Assembly: GCA_030151765.1 (NCBI GenBank)
Contig: JASLCW010000040.1
Location: 1-7,273, forward strand
DNA: 7,273 nt
Direction of reading: 5' to 3'
DNA from: Marmoricola sp.
GTDB taxonomy: Bacteria; Actinomycetota; Actinomycetes; Propionibacteriales; Nocardioidaceae
The notes under the pieces are model-generated. The model made no database searches and was not told the origin of the DNA. It was given only the letters and a program-made list of their open reading frames with translations. Positions within the stretch are counted from its first letter, which is position 1. Each line of letters begins with the position of its first letter. Below are positions 1-6,969 of this stretch, piece by piece. The position numbers were made by a program, and so were the translations under genes.

Positions 1-163
1 CTTCGACGGCCTTCTCGCGGCTGTGGGCATGGCCGGCGCGGACGGTGTCGGGATGCCCGAGTCGATGGCGGAGATCAATGCTCTCCTCGATCTCGCGGAG
101 CCGGCACTGCGCGAGGCTCTGCTGACCGCTTTCCTGGACCGCCTCTCCCGCCCGGCTCGTTAG
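1..163 (+). CDS. 3' end of an unrecognised gene (partial)
   Basis: The frame starting at base 2 is open for 53 codons and ends at TAG 161-163; the start lies outside the window. The visible tail is rich in Ala, Leu and Gly and ends in what look like two amphipathic helices (ALREALLTAFLDRL, then SRPAR). No catalytic motif or family signature is visible, so I assign no function. It reads in the same direction as ung, whose GTG start lies 10 bp after this stop. The stop codon also forms the first three bases of a possible -10 element for ung. Codon use is G/C-rich at third positions, which supports real coding, but a 53-codon fragment cannot be classified by eye. Confidence 0.6.
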   Translation, partial: FDGLLAAVGMAGADGVGMPESMAEINALLDLAEPALREALLTAFLDRLSRPAR

Positions 164-166
164 GGT
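161..166 (+). promoter_or_regulatory. Possible -10 element for leaderless ung
   Basis: TAGGGT fits the actinobacterial TANNNT -10 pattern. It lies 7 nt before the GTG start of ung, and no Shine-Dalgarno-like purine run lies between them. This geometry would put the transcript start at the start codon (leaderless mRNA). The element shares its first three bases with the stop codon of the upstream gene. No convincing -35 was seen. This is inference from spacing only. Confidence 0.35.
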
Positions 167-173
167 CGCTTCC

Positions 174-881
174 GTGACTGCACTCGCCGGACTCGTCGAC
201 CGTGGACTGATGGCGCCGGACTGGGCCGAGGCCCTGGCGCCGGTGGACGGGCAGATCGGGCAGATGGGCGCCTTCCTGCGTGAGGAGATCGCTGCCGGCC
301 GGGGCTATCTGCCCGCGGGTGACAACGTCTTCCGTGCTTTCTCGCGGCCGCTCGCCGACGTGCGGGTGCTGATCGTCGGTCAGGACCCCTATCCCAATCC
401 GGGACACCCGGTGGGGCTCAGCTTCTCGGTGGCCGGCGATGTCCGCCCATTGCCGCCCAGCCTGGTCAACATCTTCCGCGAGCTGATCGACGACCTGGGC
501 GTTCCGGTACCGCGCGACGGCGACCTGAGCGCCTGGGCGGACCACGGCGTGATGCTGCTCAACAGGTGCCTGACGGTGATGCCGCGGAAGTCGGGGAGCC
601 ATCGTGGCAAGGGTTGGGAGGCGATCACGGATCGCGCGATCGACGTACTTGCGAACCGGGGCGGGCCGCTCGTCGCGATCCTCTGGGGAAGCCAGGCGCT
701 CTCCCTCAAACCGCGCCTAGGGGCGATCCCGTGCATCGAGTCGGTGCACCCGAGCCCACTCTCCGCCTACCGGGGCTTCTTCGGCACCCGCCCGTTCAGT
801 CGTGCCAACGAGGCACTCGTCGCCCAGGGCGGTCAGCCGGTCGACTGGTCGCTGCCGCCGATGGATCCGCAGCCCGTCTAG
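174..881 (+). CDS. ung: Uracil-DNA glycosylase (family 1 UNG)
   Basis: This 235-residue enzyme removes uracil, from cytosine deamination or dUMP misincorporation, from DNA as the first step of base excision repair in the cytoplasm. The water-activating motif GQDPYP is at residues 69-74, with catalytic Asp71. Actinobacterial enzymes have Pro here where E. coli UNG has His. The uracil-pocket stretch GLSFSV follows at 81-86 and LLNRCLTV at 128-135. The minor-groove and catalytic His loop HPSPLSAYRGFFG is at 192-204 with His192. Length matches the family (about 225-235 aa). The GTG start at 174 is chosen because the N-terminus from there resembles mycobacterial Ung. A later ATG at 210 would cut off that segment. 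No Shine-Dalgarno sequence is evident, so translation may be leaderless. All key residues are intact. Confidence 0.96.
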   Translation: MTALAGLVDRGLMAPDWAEALAPVDGQIGQMGAFLREEIAAGRGYLPAGDNVFRAFSRPLADVRVLIVGQDPYPNPGHPVGLSFSVAGDVRPLPPSLVNIFRELIDDLGVPVPRDGDLSAWADHGVMLLNRCLTVMPRKSGSHRGKGWEAITDRAIDVLANRGGPLVAILWGSQALSLKPRLGAIPCIESVHPSPLSAYRGFFGTRPFSRANEALVAQGGQPVDWSLPPMDPQPV

Positions 882-896
882 AGGCGCCCGGGCGAC

Positions 897-925
897 TTGC
901 ATACCGGGTATGCAGCCGATATACA
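897..925 (+). promoter_or_regulatory. Putative promoter of the padR-ABC operon
   Basis: TTGCAT at 897-902 as -35 and TATACA at 920-925 as -10 are separated by 17 bp, the preferred sigma-70/SigA spacing. Matches to consensus are partial (3/6 and 4/6). This is the only AT-richer patch in an otherwise G/C-rich region. It is the natural promoter for the operon starting at 980, and both predicted boxes are overlapped by palindromes that look like repressor sites. Confidence 0.5.
898..914. promoter_or_regulatory. Palindromic operator 1 (probable PadR site)
   Basis: TGCATACCGGGTATGCA is a perfect inverted repeat with two 8-bp arms around a single central G at 906. It overlaps the predicted -35 box. 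It shares the core CATAC-N3-GTATG with the second palindrome 24 bp downstream (centre to centre). Its position directly before a padR gene suggests autoregulation. Binding itself is inferred. Confidence 0.65.
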
Positions 926-937
926 TACTCAGTATGT
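923..937. promoter_or_regulatory. Palindromic operator 2 (probable PadR site)
   Basis: ACATACTCAGTATGT is a perfect inverted repeat with two 7-bp arms around a central C at 930. It overlaps the predicted -10 box and the likely transcript start. It shares the CATAC-N3-GTATG core with operator 1, so the same dimeric regulator probably reads both sites. Confidence 0.65.
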
Positions 938-979
938 CGGCGCCACGGGGGTGCTCCGACGTGAACGAAGGGGACGCCG

Positions 980-1558
980 ATGTCGGTGCGCAATGCCCTG
1001 CTGGTCCTGCTGGAGCAGGGTCCGCAGTACGGCTATCAACTCCGCGCTCAGTTCGAGGAACGCACCGGCGGCACGTGGCCGCTCAACATCGGGCAGGTCT
1101 ACACGACCCTCGCGCGGCTGGAGCGTGACGGGCTCGTCGAGTCGCGCGACGGCGATGACGACCACGTCGTCTACGACGTCACCGACTCAGGACGTCGCGA
1201 GGTCGCCGACTGGTTCGGTACGCCGGTCTCGCGCAGCCAGCCGCCGCGCGAGGAACTGGCGATCAAGCTGGCCCTCGCCGTCGACGCGCCCGAGGTCGAT
1301 GTCGCCGCGGTCATCCAGCAGCAGAGGGTGGCCACCATCGCCGCCCTGCAGGACTACACGCGCCTCAAGCGGAGCGCCGACGAGAGCGATCCGGCCGGCC
1401 TCGCCTGGAGCCTGGTCCTCGACTCGCTGATCTTCACCGCCGAGGCCGAGGTGCGTTGGCTGGACCACTGCGAGGCGCGAGTACGACGCGCCGCACTGGA
1501 GTCCGGTCGCGCCCCGAAGCCCGCGGCCGCGGAGACCCGGAAGAAGGCGCACCGATGA
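980..1558 (+). CDS. PadR-family transcriptional repressor
   Basis: This 192-residue cytoplasmic DNA-binding regulator has a PadR winged-helix domain at about residues 3-80. The typical pattern is present: ALLVLLEQGPQYGYQL (helix 1 and the GYQL turn), IGQVYTTLARLERDGLV at 37-53 (recognition helix region) and a wing with VVYDVTDSGRREV at 63-75. Residues about 88-172 are helical and fit the C-terminal dimerisation domain (Vir_act_alpha_C type). The tail is basic. The ATG at 980 is preceded by AAGGGGA at 968-974, a good ribosome binding site. The gene overlaps the next ABC ATPase gene by 4 bp (ATGA), implying translational coupling. PadR regulators next to ABC exporters usually repress their own operon until a ligand is bound, and the twin palindromes upstream fit this. 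The ligand cannot be read from the sequence. Confidence 0.92.
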   Translation: MSVRNALLVLLEQGPQYGYQLRAQFEERTGGTWPLNIGQVYTTLARLERDGLVESRDGDDDHVVYDVTDSGRREVADWFGTPVSRSQPPREELAIKLALAVDAPEVDVAAVIQQQRVATIAALQDYTRLKRSADESDPAGLAWSLVLDSLIFTAEAEVRWLDHCEARVRRAALESGRAPKPAAAETRKKAHR

Positions 1559-2271
1559 GTGTTCTTCAGCTCCGATCCGTGACGCGCACCCACGGCGAAG
1601 GGGCCACCGAGGTCGTCGCGCTGCGCAAGGTCAGCCTCACGGTGGCGGCCGGCGAGATGGTGGCCGTCATGGGCCCCTCTGGATCGGGCAAGTCGACCCT
1701 GCTCACCCTGGCCGGCGGTCTGGACACCCCGACCTCGGGTGAAGTCCTCGTCAACGGCGTGGACCTGTGCAGCGCCGGTGCGCGCGGCCGCGCCGCTCTG
1801 CGTCGGCAGGCGATCGGCTATGTCTTCCAGGACTACAACCTGATCCCGGCGCTGAGCGCCGCCGAGAATGTCGCACTCCCGCTGGAGCTCGACGGCATCT
1901 CCGCACGCAAGGCACGTCGCCTCGCGACGGCCGCTCTCGAGGAGGTCGGCATCGGTGAGCTCGCCGATCGCTTCCCCGACGACATGTCCGGCGGGCAGCG
2001 GCAGCGGGTCGCGATCGCCCGCGGCTTCATCGGCGACCGGCGGCTGCTGCTCACCGACGAGCCGACCGGCGCGCTCGACAGCGAGACCGGAGAGGACATC
2101 CTGCGACTGATCCGGGCGCGCTGCGATGCCGGTGTGGCCGGCGTACTCGTGACGCATGAGGCGCGCCATGCGGCATGGGCGGACCGCGTCGTTTTCCTGC
2201 GCGACGGCGTACTCGTCGACCAGGCCGGCGCGGATGCTGTCGAGTCGCTGCTCGAGAGCGGTGCGCAGTGA
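1555..2271 (+). CDS. ABC transporter ATP-binding protein, MacB/LolD type
   Basis: This 238-residue nucleotide-binding subunit hydrolyses ATP at the inner face of the membrane to drive the permease encoded next. All motifs are intact: Walker A GPSGSGKST at 40-48, Q-loop FQDYNL with Gln92, signature MSGGQ at 144-148 (Met in place of the usual Leu), Walker B LLLTDEP at 164-170 with catalytic Glu169, D-loop ALD at 173-175 and H-loop His201. The FQDYNLIPALSAAENVALPL stretch is typical of the MacB/LolD/FtsE branch that pairs with FtsX-like permeases. I chose ATG 1555 because AAGAAGG at 1541-1547 precedes it and the protein then starts as the family does; the frame is open further upstream, inside padR. 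The start overlaps the padR stop as ATGA, and the stop overlaps the permease start as GTGA. The substrate is unknown. Confidence 0.95.
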   Translation: MSVLQLRSVTRTHGEGATEVVALRKVSLTVAAGEMVAVMGPSGSGKSTLLTLAGGLDTPTSGEVLVNGVDLCSAGARGRAALRRQAIGYVFQDYNLIPALSAAENVALPLELDGISARKARRLATAALEEVGIGELADRFPDDMSGGQRQRVAIARGFIGDRRLLLTDEPTGALDSETGEDILRLIRARCDAGVAGVLVTHEARHAAWADRVVFLRDGVLVDQAGADAVESLLESGAQ

Positions 2272-4811
2272 ACCTCGCGCTCCGCATCGGCTGGCGCGAG
2301 ATCCGCCGTACACCGGGGCGAAGTGCGCTCGCCCTCTTCCTGATCATGTTGCCGGTGATCGCAGTGACCGCGGGCGACGTACTCCAGGCGACGGCCAGCG
2401 TGAGCACCGCTGAGAGCCTGCCAGGGCGGATGGGTGCCGCGCAGGCGCGCCTGCGGTTCATCGGCTCGCCGATCGTCCAGGGCGTCGATCCCGACAGTGC
2501 CTTCAGCTCCGAACCCGGTACGACGCCGCCGTCGACGCCCGCGCGCCTCCGGACCCTCCTCGACGGCCGGCCGACGACCGACGTGGTGCACACCTCGCCC
2601 TCGTTCCGGACCCGCTACGGCGTCCGGAGCGTCGAAGCGCTGATGTTCGACACGACGAACCCGATGGCGAAGGGGCTCTTCCGGTTGACGGCGGGACGGC
2701 TGCCCACCAAGGCAGGTGAGGTGGCGGCCACGCCCACCTATGGCACCCGCCTAGGGGCCACGTTGACGCAGACGGACGGCTCGAAGGTGACCGTCACGGG
2801 GATCGTCGAGTCGACGCGTTTTCGCGTCGCGCAGATGCTCGTCGCCGCACCGGGCACTTTCCCGTCGAAGGGTCGCGATGTCGGCCCGGTCGAGATCCTG
2901 GCCGGCGGGGCGCCGGTCACCTGGTCAGATCTGCAACGCATCAACCGGGCCGGTTTCACCGTGCTCTCGCGCGATGTCGTCGAGCACCCGCCGCCGGCGA
3001 GCGCGTTGCCCTTCGGTGGCGGAGAGTCCACGATCAAGCAGCTGATGCCGGTGTTGTCGCTGATCGCGGCGATGGTGCTGATCGAGGTGGTCCTGCTCGC
3101 CGGCCCGGCCTTCGCCGTCGGTGCGCGAAGGCGCGCGCGGATGCTCGCCCTGGTCGCCGCCAACGGCGGTACGCCGGCACAGGCCCGCCGCATCGTGCTC
3201 GCCACGGCGGTGTTGCTGGGCTGTATCGCCTCCGCTGCCGGTGTGGTCGTCGGAATCGGTGTCGCCCGGCTCGTGCAGCCGCTGTTGCAGCGCTCGTCGA
3301 TGATGTGGTTCGGGCCCTTCCAGGTCCGCTGGTCGCATCTGCTGGTGGTGGCCGCCTTCGGGCTGCTCAGTGCCCTGCTGGCCGCCGTCGTACCGGCGTG
3401 GTCGGCCTCGCGCCAGGACCCGGTCGCGGTGCTGTCGAATCGTCGTGATCCCGCGACGGTGCGGCGTAGGCTGCCGGTGCTGGGCCTGCTTCTCCTGATC
3501 GCCGGCGTGGCCGGTGCCGTGTGGGGTGCTCGCACGGAGCGCGGCGGCCAGTCGCTCAGTGCCTATGCGATCGCCCTCGCCGCCGTCCTCGCGGTCCTCG
3601 GCATGGTGTTGTGCATCCCTGCCGTGGTCACGATGATCGCCAGGGGCGGCCGAGTCCTCCCACTCCCGCTCCGGTTCGCGCTGCGCGATGCCGGCCGCAA
3701 CCGGGTCCGGACCGTCCCTGCGGTCGCGGCGGTTGCCGCCACCGTGGCGGGCACGGTGGCGCTGCTGATCGCCAACACGACCGACCAGACACAGGCGCAC
3801 AAGCACTACCAGCCGATGCTGCCGGTCGGCTCAGCCGCCTTCGCCTTCTCGGGAGCGCCCAAGGACTGGCCCGCGCTGGACAAGGCGATCCGTTCGGTGG
3901 TGCCGGGTGCCCGCCTGGAGCGCCTAGAGGGTGTTCGCGGGATGGGCCTCGCCTCGCCCGGCGGGTCCGACCTCCCCGGTACGCCGATCTCCGGGCAACT
4001 CGGCGACGGCGCACTCGTCGACTCCCCGAGCACCCGGGCGATGGTCTTCCCGCTGCTGAGGATGACCCCGGCCAGGCAGCGCCAGGTCGAGGGTGTCCTC
4101 GATCGGGGCGGTGCGCTCGTGATCGTGTCCGATGAGGTCCGGGGCGACAAGGCACGGTTGACGTTGAGGAAGCGGACGACCGTCGTACCGGCGGCGTACG
4201 TGAGCATCGGCGGGCGGATGTCGGATGCCGTCGCGGTGGTCTCGCCGACCGCGGTCGCCCACCTAGGGGTGCAGGCGACGACGAGTTCGCTGGTCGCCTT
4301 GCCAGGAGCCATCCCCGCCTCGGACCGGCAACGGGTCGCGGAAGCAGTCGCCGGTGTCGGGCATCAGACCGGCTATGCGACCTTCGAGAAGGGCTACCAG
4401 CCCAACAACACCCAGCGCGTGGTGATGTGGATCCTCTATGTCCTCGCCGCCGTGCTCATGCTGGGCGGCACGCTGAGCGCCACCTTCCTCGCGCTCTCGG
4501 ACGCCCGGCCCGATCTGGCGACGCTGGCCGCGGTCGGTGCGGAATCGCGGACACGGCGGGCGATCGCGGCGGGCTATGCCGCCTCGGTCGCGGTCGTCGG
4601 CTCGCTGATGGGTGTGGTGGTGGGGGCGATACCGGGAGTGGCCATCACCTACCCGTTGGCGCGCGGCTACATCGATGAGGGCGGAACGCATCTGCTGGCC
4701 GTTCCGTGGCTGCCCCTGATCGGGCTCGTGCTCGGCCTGCCCCTGGTGACGATGCTCGCCGTGTCGGTGGTCTCGCGATCCCGGCTGCCGATGGTGGTGC
4801 GTGCCGAATAG
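2268..4811 (+). CDS. FtsX-like ABC transporter permease, 847 aa
   Basis: This large integral membrane protein is the partner of the preceding ATPase. From the GTG at 2268 the protein is 847 residues. Predicted membrane segments lie near 19-37, 262-287, 307-335, 356-380, 402-420, 431-456, 481-503, 717-742, 768-792 and 810-834, ten in all. Large extracellular domains span about 40-260 and 505-715. Each is followed by a three-helix FtsX-like block, so the layout is an internally duplicated FtsX/MacB permease. The segment ARRRARMLALVAANGGTPAQARRIVLA (in parts at 286-312) and its counterpart DLATLAAVGAESRTRRAIAAGYA (749-771) are the coupling-type loops expected to contact the ATPase. The frame is open further upstream, but the overlapping GTGA and the N-terminus NLALRIGWREIRR support this start. 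MacB-type systems export peptides, lipids or lipoproteins or act as mechanotransmitters. Which applies here cannot be told. Confidence 0.9.
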   Translation: MNLALRIGWREIRRTPGRSALALFLIMLPVIAVTAGDVLQATASVSTAESLPGRMGAAQARLRFIGSPIVQGVDPDSAFSSEPGTTPPSTPARLRTLLDGRPTTDVVHTSPSFRTRYGVRSVEALMFDTTNPMAKGLFRLTAGRLPTKAGEVAATPTYGTRLGATLTQTDGSKVTVTGIVESTRFRVAQMLVAAPGTFPSKGRDVGPVEILAGGAPVTWSDLQRINRAGFTVLSRDVVEHPPPASALPFGGGESTIKQLMPVLSLIAAMVLIEVVLLAGPAFAVGARRRARMLALVAANGGTPAQARRIVLATAVLLGCIASAAGVVVGIGVARLVQPLLQRSSMMWFGPFQVRWSHLLVVAAFGLLSALLAAVVPAWSASRQDPVAVLSNRRDPATVRRRLPVLGLLLLIAGVAGAVWGARTERGGQSLSAYAIALAAVLAVLGMVLCIPAVVTMIARGGRVLPLPLRFALRDAGRNRVRTVPAVAAVAATVAGTVALLIANTTDQTQAHKHYQPMLPVGSAAFAFSGAPKDWPALDKAIRSVVPGARLERLEGVRGMGLASPGGSDLPGTPISGQLGDGALVDSPSTRAMVFPLLRMTPARQRQVEGVLDRGGALVIVSDEVRGDKARLTLRKRTTVVPAAYVSIGGRMSDAVAVVSPTAVAHLGVQATTSSLVALPGAIPASDRQRVAEAVAGVGHQTGYATFEKGYQPNNTQRVVMWILYVLAAVLMLGGTLSATFLALSDARPDLATLAAVGAESRTRRAIAAGYAASVAVVGSLMGVVVGAIPGVAITYPLARGYIDEGGTHLLAVPWLPLIGLVLGLPLVTMLAVSVVSRSRLPMVVRAE

Positions 4812-4825
4812 TCAGGGCCGTGGCC

Positions 4826-4831
4826 GATAGT
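4826..4831 (+). promoter_or_regulatory. Possible -10 element for leaderless osmC-like gene
   Basis: GATAGT matches TATAAT at 4 of 6 positions and ends 6 nt before the ATG at 4838. No Shine-Dalgarno sequence lies between (GGGCAC only). The geometry fits a leaderless transcript starting at or next to the ATG. No -35 box was recognised. The evidence is spacing and motif only. Confidence 0.35.
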
Positions 4832-4837
4832 GGGCAC

Positions 4838-5314
4838 ATGACCGATCACCACTACGCGCTCTCGGTGGCCTGGACGGGCAACCGGGGGAGCGGCACCACC
4901 GGCTATCGCGACTACGACCGGGCGATCGCGGTCGCGGCCGAGGGCAAGCCGGAGCTGCTCGCCTCGGCCGACCGCATCTTCCGCGGCGATGCCGCGCGCT
5001 GGAATCCCGAGGAGATGCTGGTGGCCGCGTTGAGCACCTGCCATCTGCTCTCCTATCTCCACGTGGCGGTCAACGCGGGCGTGGTGGTCACGGCGTACGC
5101 CGACGCGCCCGTGGGGACCATGGCGCAGGAGGGGATCGGCGGGCATTTCACCGAGGTCATGTTGCGTCCTGTCGTGACCGTGGCCGAGGCGTCGATGCTC
5201 GAGCGCGCGCTGGCCATCCACCACGAGGCGAGCGAGGCCTGCTTCATCGCCGCCTCGGTGAACTTCCCCGTGCGTCACGAGCCCCGGATCGAGGTCAGCC
5301 CACCCGGAAGCTGA
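4838..5314 (+). CDS. OsmC/Ohr-family peroxiredoxin
   Basis: This 158-residue cytoplasmic protein belongs to the OsmC family, whose members reduce organic hydroperoxides with a redox pair of cysteines. Both expected cysteines are present. Cys68 lies in the helix WNPEEMLVAALSTCHLLSYL (55-74), and Cys135 in the second helix followed by FIAASVNFPVRHEP (136-149). Arg49 and the Glu pair at 58-59 are candidates for the conserved active-site Arg and Glu, judged from position. The length is normal for the family. ATG 4838 is chosen because the domain starts directly after it; the open frame further upstream only reads into the permease gene. It lies 26 bp after the permease stop and may be read through from that operon, but a leaderless-type -10 suggests its own promoter. 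It resembles the actinobacterial OsmC-like group more than classical Ohr. Its 3' end overlaps the opposite-strand gene by 20 bp. Confidence 0.88.
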   Translation: MTDHHYALSVAWTGNRGSGTTGYRDYDRAIAVAAEGKPELLASADRIFRGDAARWNPEEMLVAALSTCHLLSYLHVAVNAGVVVTAYADAPVGTMAQEGIGGHFTEVMLRPVVTVAEASMLERALAIHHEASEACFIAASVNFPVRHEPRIEVSPPGS

Positions 5315-6812
5315 ACCGCGCCGTCGTGGCGAGATGGCCGCGGTCGCCGAGATAGTGCGCGATCACCCGGTAGGTCCCACGCGGTAGCTTCGCGGTGCGG
5401 CACGAGGCGGTTCCGCCGTGCAAGGTCGCCGTGCACAGCGTGCGGCCGGCGCGGGTGAAGACGACTGTGCCGGCGGTGCCCGCGGGTGTGACCCGCGCGC
5501 TGATCGCCATGCGCTGATTGCGCTTGCCGTGCTTGCGCGCGGCACGCGCGGTCAGGTGCGTGGCCGTCTTGGCGAGCCTGGTGAAGTGCATCGTCGAACT
5601 GCGGGTGTTGCCGACCTCGTCCGTGGCCTGGACCGAGAAGACGTGGGAGCCCGGGCTGACGGCCAAGGCGACGGGCTTCGCCTGCGCGCACGGGCGGGCA
5701 GCCCCGTCGTACGTGCAGGCAAGGGAGACGCCGTGCGGGTCGGCCGAGGCGATCGCCATGGTGACGCCGGAGTCGTAGGTCCGGGCTCCATCGGCAGGAC
5801 CGGTCACACGCAGTGAGGGTGCGGTGTTGTCGACGACGAGGCTCCTCGTGGCCGTGCTCGTGTTGTCGACGTCGTCGGTTGCTTTCGCGGTGACGACGTA
5901 GCTGCCGTCGGGAAGCTCCGGCATCGCCGCGATGAGATAGCCGTGGGTGCAAGGAACCGGGGTGCTGTCCGGGATACCGGAGAAGGTGCAGGCCGCCGAG
6001 GCATCGGAGTCGGTGGTGATCGGCACCGAGACCGGGGCTTTGGTGGTCACCACGTCGTCGGAGGCCGGGCTGCCGATGGAGACGGTCACGTTCTTGTCGA
6101 GCGTGACCGTCCGGGTCGCCGCCGCCGCGTTGCCGGACGCGTCGAAGGCGCGAGCAGTGATCACGTGTTGCGAACCGTCCGCGTACCCGCCCAGAGACAA
6201 GACCGCGCTGTACGGCACCGACGTGTCCGAGGCGCGCTGTACGCCGTCCACGAGGAAGTCGACCCTGGCCACGCCGTCGTTGTCACCGGCGTTGGCGGCC
6301 ACCGTGACCGAGGGGCCGACCTTCTGGCCCGAGGGCAAGGCGATCGCGACCGTCGGGGCCTGGATGTCATGCCAGTCCAGTGAGACGCTCTCGATTGCGT
6401 CGTTGGTGACGATGCAGGCATCGCCACTGAGGCTGTCGCAACCGCTCCAGACCGGCGCGAAGCCTGCCCTGCCACCGGAGGCGGTCAACGCGTAGGTGGT
6501 CCAGCCGTCGGTGGGACGCACGTTGACATCGTTGACGAGGGTGTCTTTGCGCGTGCAGGTGCCGGGACAGGCGATACCAGCGGGCGAGCTGGTGACCGTC
6601 CCTGTGGTGGGCGTGGACACCGTGAGCATCGAGGTGAAGGTGTACTGCTGATCGCCACCGCCACCGCAGGTCTGGCGCGTGGGATCGCACGGAACCGCCG
6701 CGGCACGGCCGGACGGCAGAGCGACGAGGATCGCTCCGAGCAGGAGCGCGGCGACCGCGGTGAGGCGCCCGAGCCGGGGCTGGGCGTGGAGGGGACGAGT
6801 GGACTGAGACAT
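5295..6812 (-). CDS. Secreted multidomain Ig-like protein
   Basis: The predicted product has 505 residues. Residues 1-39 look like a Sec signal peptide: basic start, hydrophobic core LTAVAALLLGAILVAL, and a cleavage site after Ala37-Ala38-Ala39. After a short Gly-rich linker, residues about 57-148 resemble a divergent InlB-type bacterial repeat (GTVTSSPAGIACPGTC, later WSGC). Ig-like or bacterial-Big folds follow at about 152-239, 240-328, 329-411 and 416-505. The middle three have typical ends such as VTARAFDASGN, VTAKATDDVDN and SVQATDEVGN. The last resembles the Ig-like repeat domain of the Big_3_5 type. Twelve cysteines in the mature part fall in pairs, roughly one or two per domain, suggesting disulfides outside the cell. 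No sortase motif, C-terminal membrane helix or lipobox is present, so it is probably released or held non-covalently. ATG 6812 is chosen over the longer frame because GGGAG lies 7 nt upstream and the signal peptide follows. Function is unknown; adhesion or ligand binding is a family-level guess. Confidence 0.85.
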   Translation of the reverse strand: MSQSTRPLHAQPRLGRLTAVAALLLGAILVALPSGRAAAVPCDPTRQTCGGGGDQQYTFTSMLTVSTPTTGTVTSSPAGIACPGTCTRKDTLVNDVNVRPTDGWTTYALTASGGRAGFAPVWSGCDSLSGDACIVTNDAIESVSLDWHDIQAPTVAIALPSGQKVGPSVTVAANAGDNDGVARVDFLVDGVQRASDTSVPYSAVLSLGGYADGSQHVITARAFDASGNAAAATRTVTLDKNVTVSIGSPASDDVVTTKAPVSVPITTDSDASAACTFSGIPDSTPVPCTHGYLIAAMPELPDGSYVVTAKATDDVDNTSTATRSLVVDNTAPSLRVTGPADGARTYDSGVTMAIASADPHGVSLACTYDGAARPCAQAKPVALAVSPGSHVFSVQATDEVGNTRSSTMHFTRLAKTATHLTARAARKHGKRNQRMAISARVTPAGTAGTVVFTRAGRTLCTATLHGGTASCRTAKLPRGTYRVIAHYLGDRGHLATTARFSFRVG

Positions 6813-6931
6813 TTTGTGACTCCCGGGACGGACGGTTGATATGCCCTTCGAACCTAGGAAGAAGCCGCAGCCGGCACATCGACCGCGAGGTGGATCTGCC
6901 CTCGTCCCGGGGGCTGACGGGGGCGGGCCCG

Positions 6932-6958
6932 TTTGCACTCGTTTGGGGCGAGTGCTAA
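6932..6958 (+). promoter_or_regulatory. CIRCE operator (HrcA site) of groL
   Basis: TTTGCACTC, nine bases, GAGTGCTAA. This matches the CIRCE consensus TTAGCACTC-N9-GAGTGCTAA at 17 of 18 arm positions, with exact 9-bp spacing. CIRCE is bound by the heat-shock repressor HrcA and typically lies before groES or groL. TTGCAC at 6933-6938, within the left arm, can serve as the -35 box, with TAAACA at 6956-6961 as a weak -10 at 17-bp spacing, so bound HrcA would block the polymerase. Confidence 0.92.
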
Positions 6959-6969
6959 ACATGGGGGTG

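Noticed and set aside
885..894. CGCCCGGGCG palindrome after ung as a terminator
   Set aside because: It has no loop and no T-run, so it cannot form a normal intrinsic terminator; it is likely chance in G/C-rich DNA.
1354..2313. Long minus-strand open frame opposite padR and the ABC ATPase
   Set aside because: It is antisense to genes with intact, unmistakable family motifs, and its composition is that expected from G/C-rich third positions. It has no recognisable domain.
2738..3806. Minus-strand open frames opposite the permease
   Set aside because: They are Arg/His/Gly-rich shadow frames without motifs, fully inside a convincing membrane protein gene.
5943..6495. Plus-strand open frames opposite the Ig-like gene
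   Set aside because: They are low-complexity shadow frames. The minus-strand frame has a signal peptide, ribosome binding site and domain structure.
6687..6695. Cys42 of the Ig-like protein as a lipoprotein lipobox
   Set aside because: The residues before it are Ala-Val-Pro. Proline directly before the cysteine does not fit a lipobox, and an AAA signal peptidase I site lies just before.
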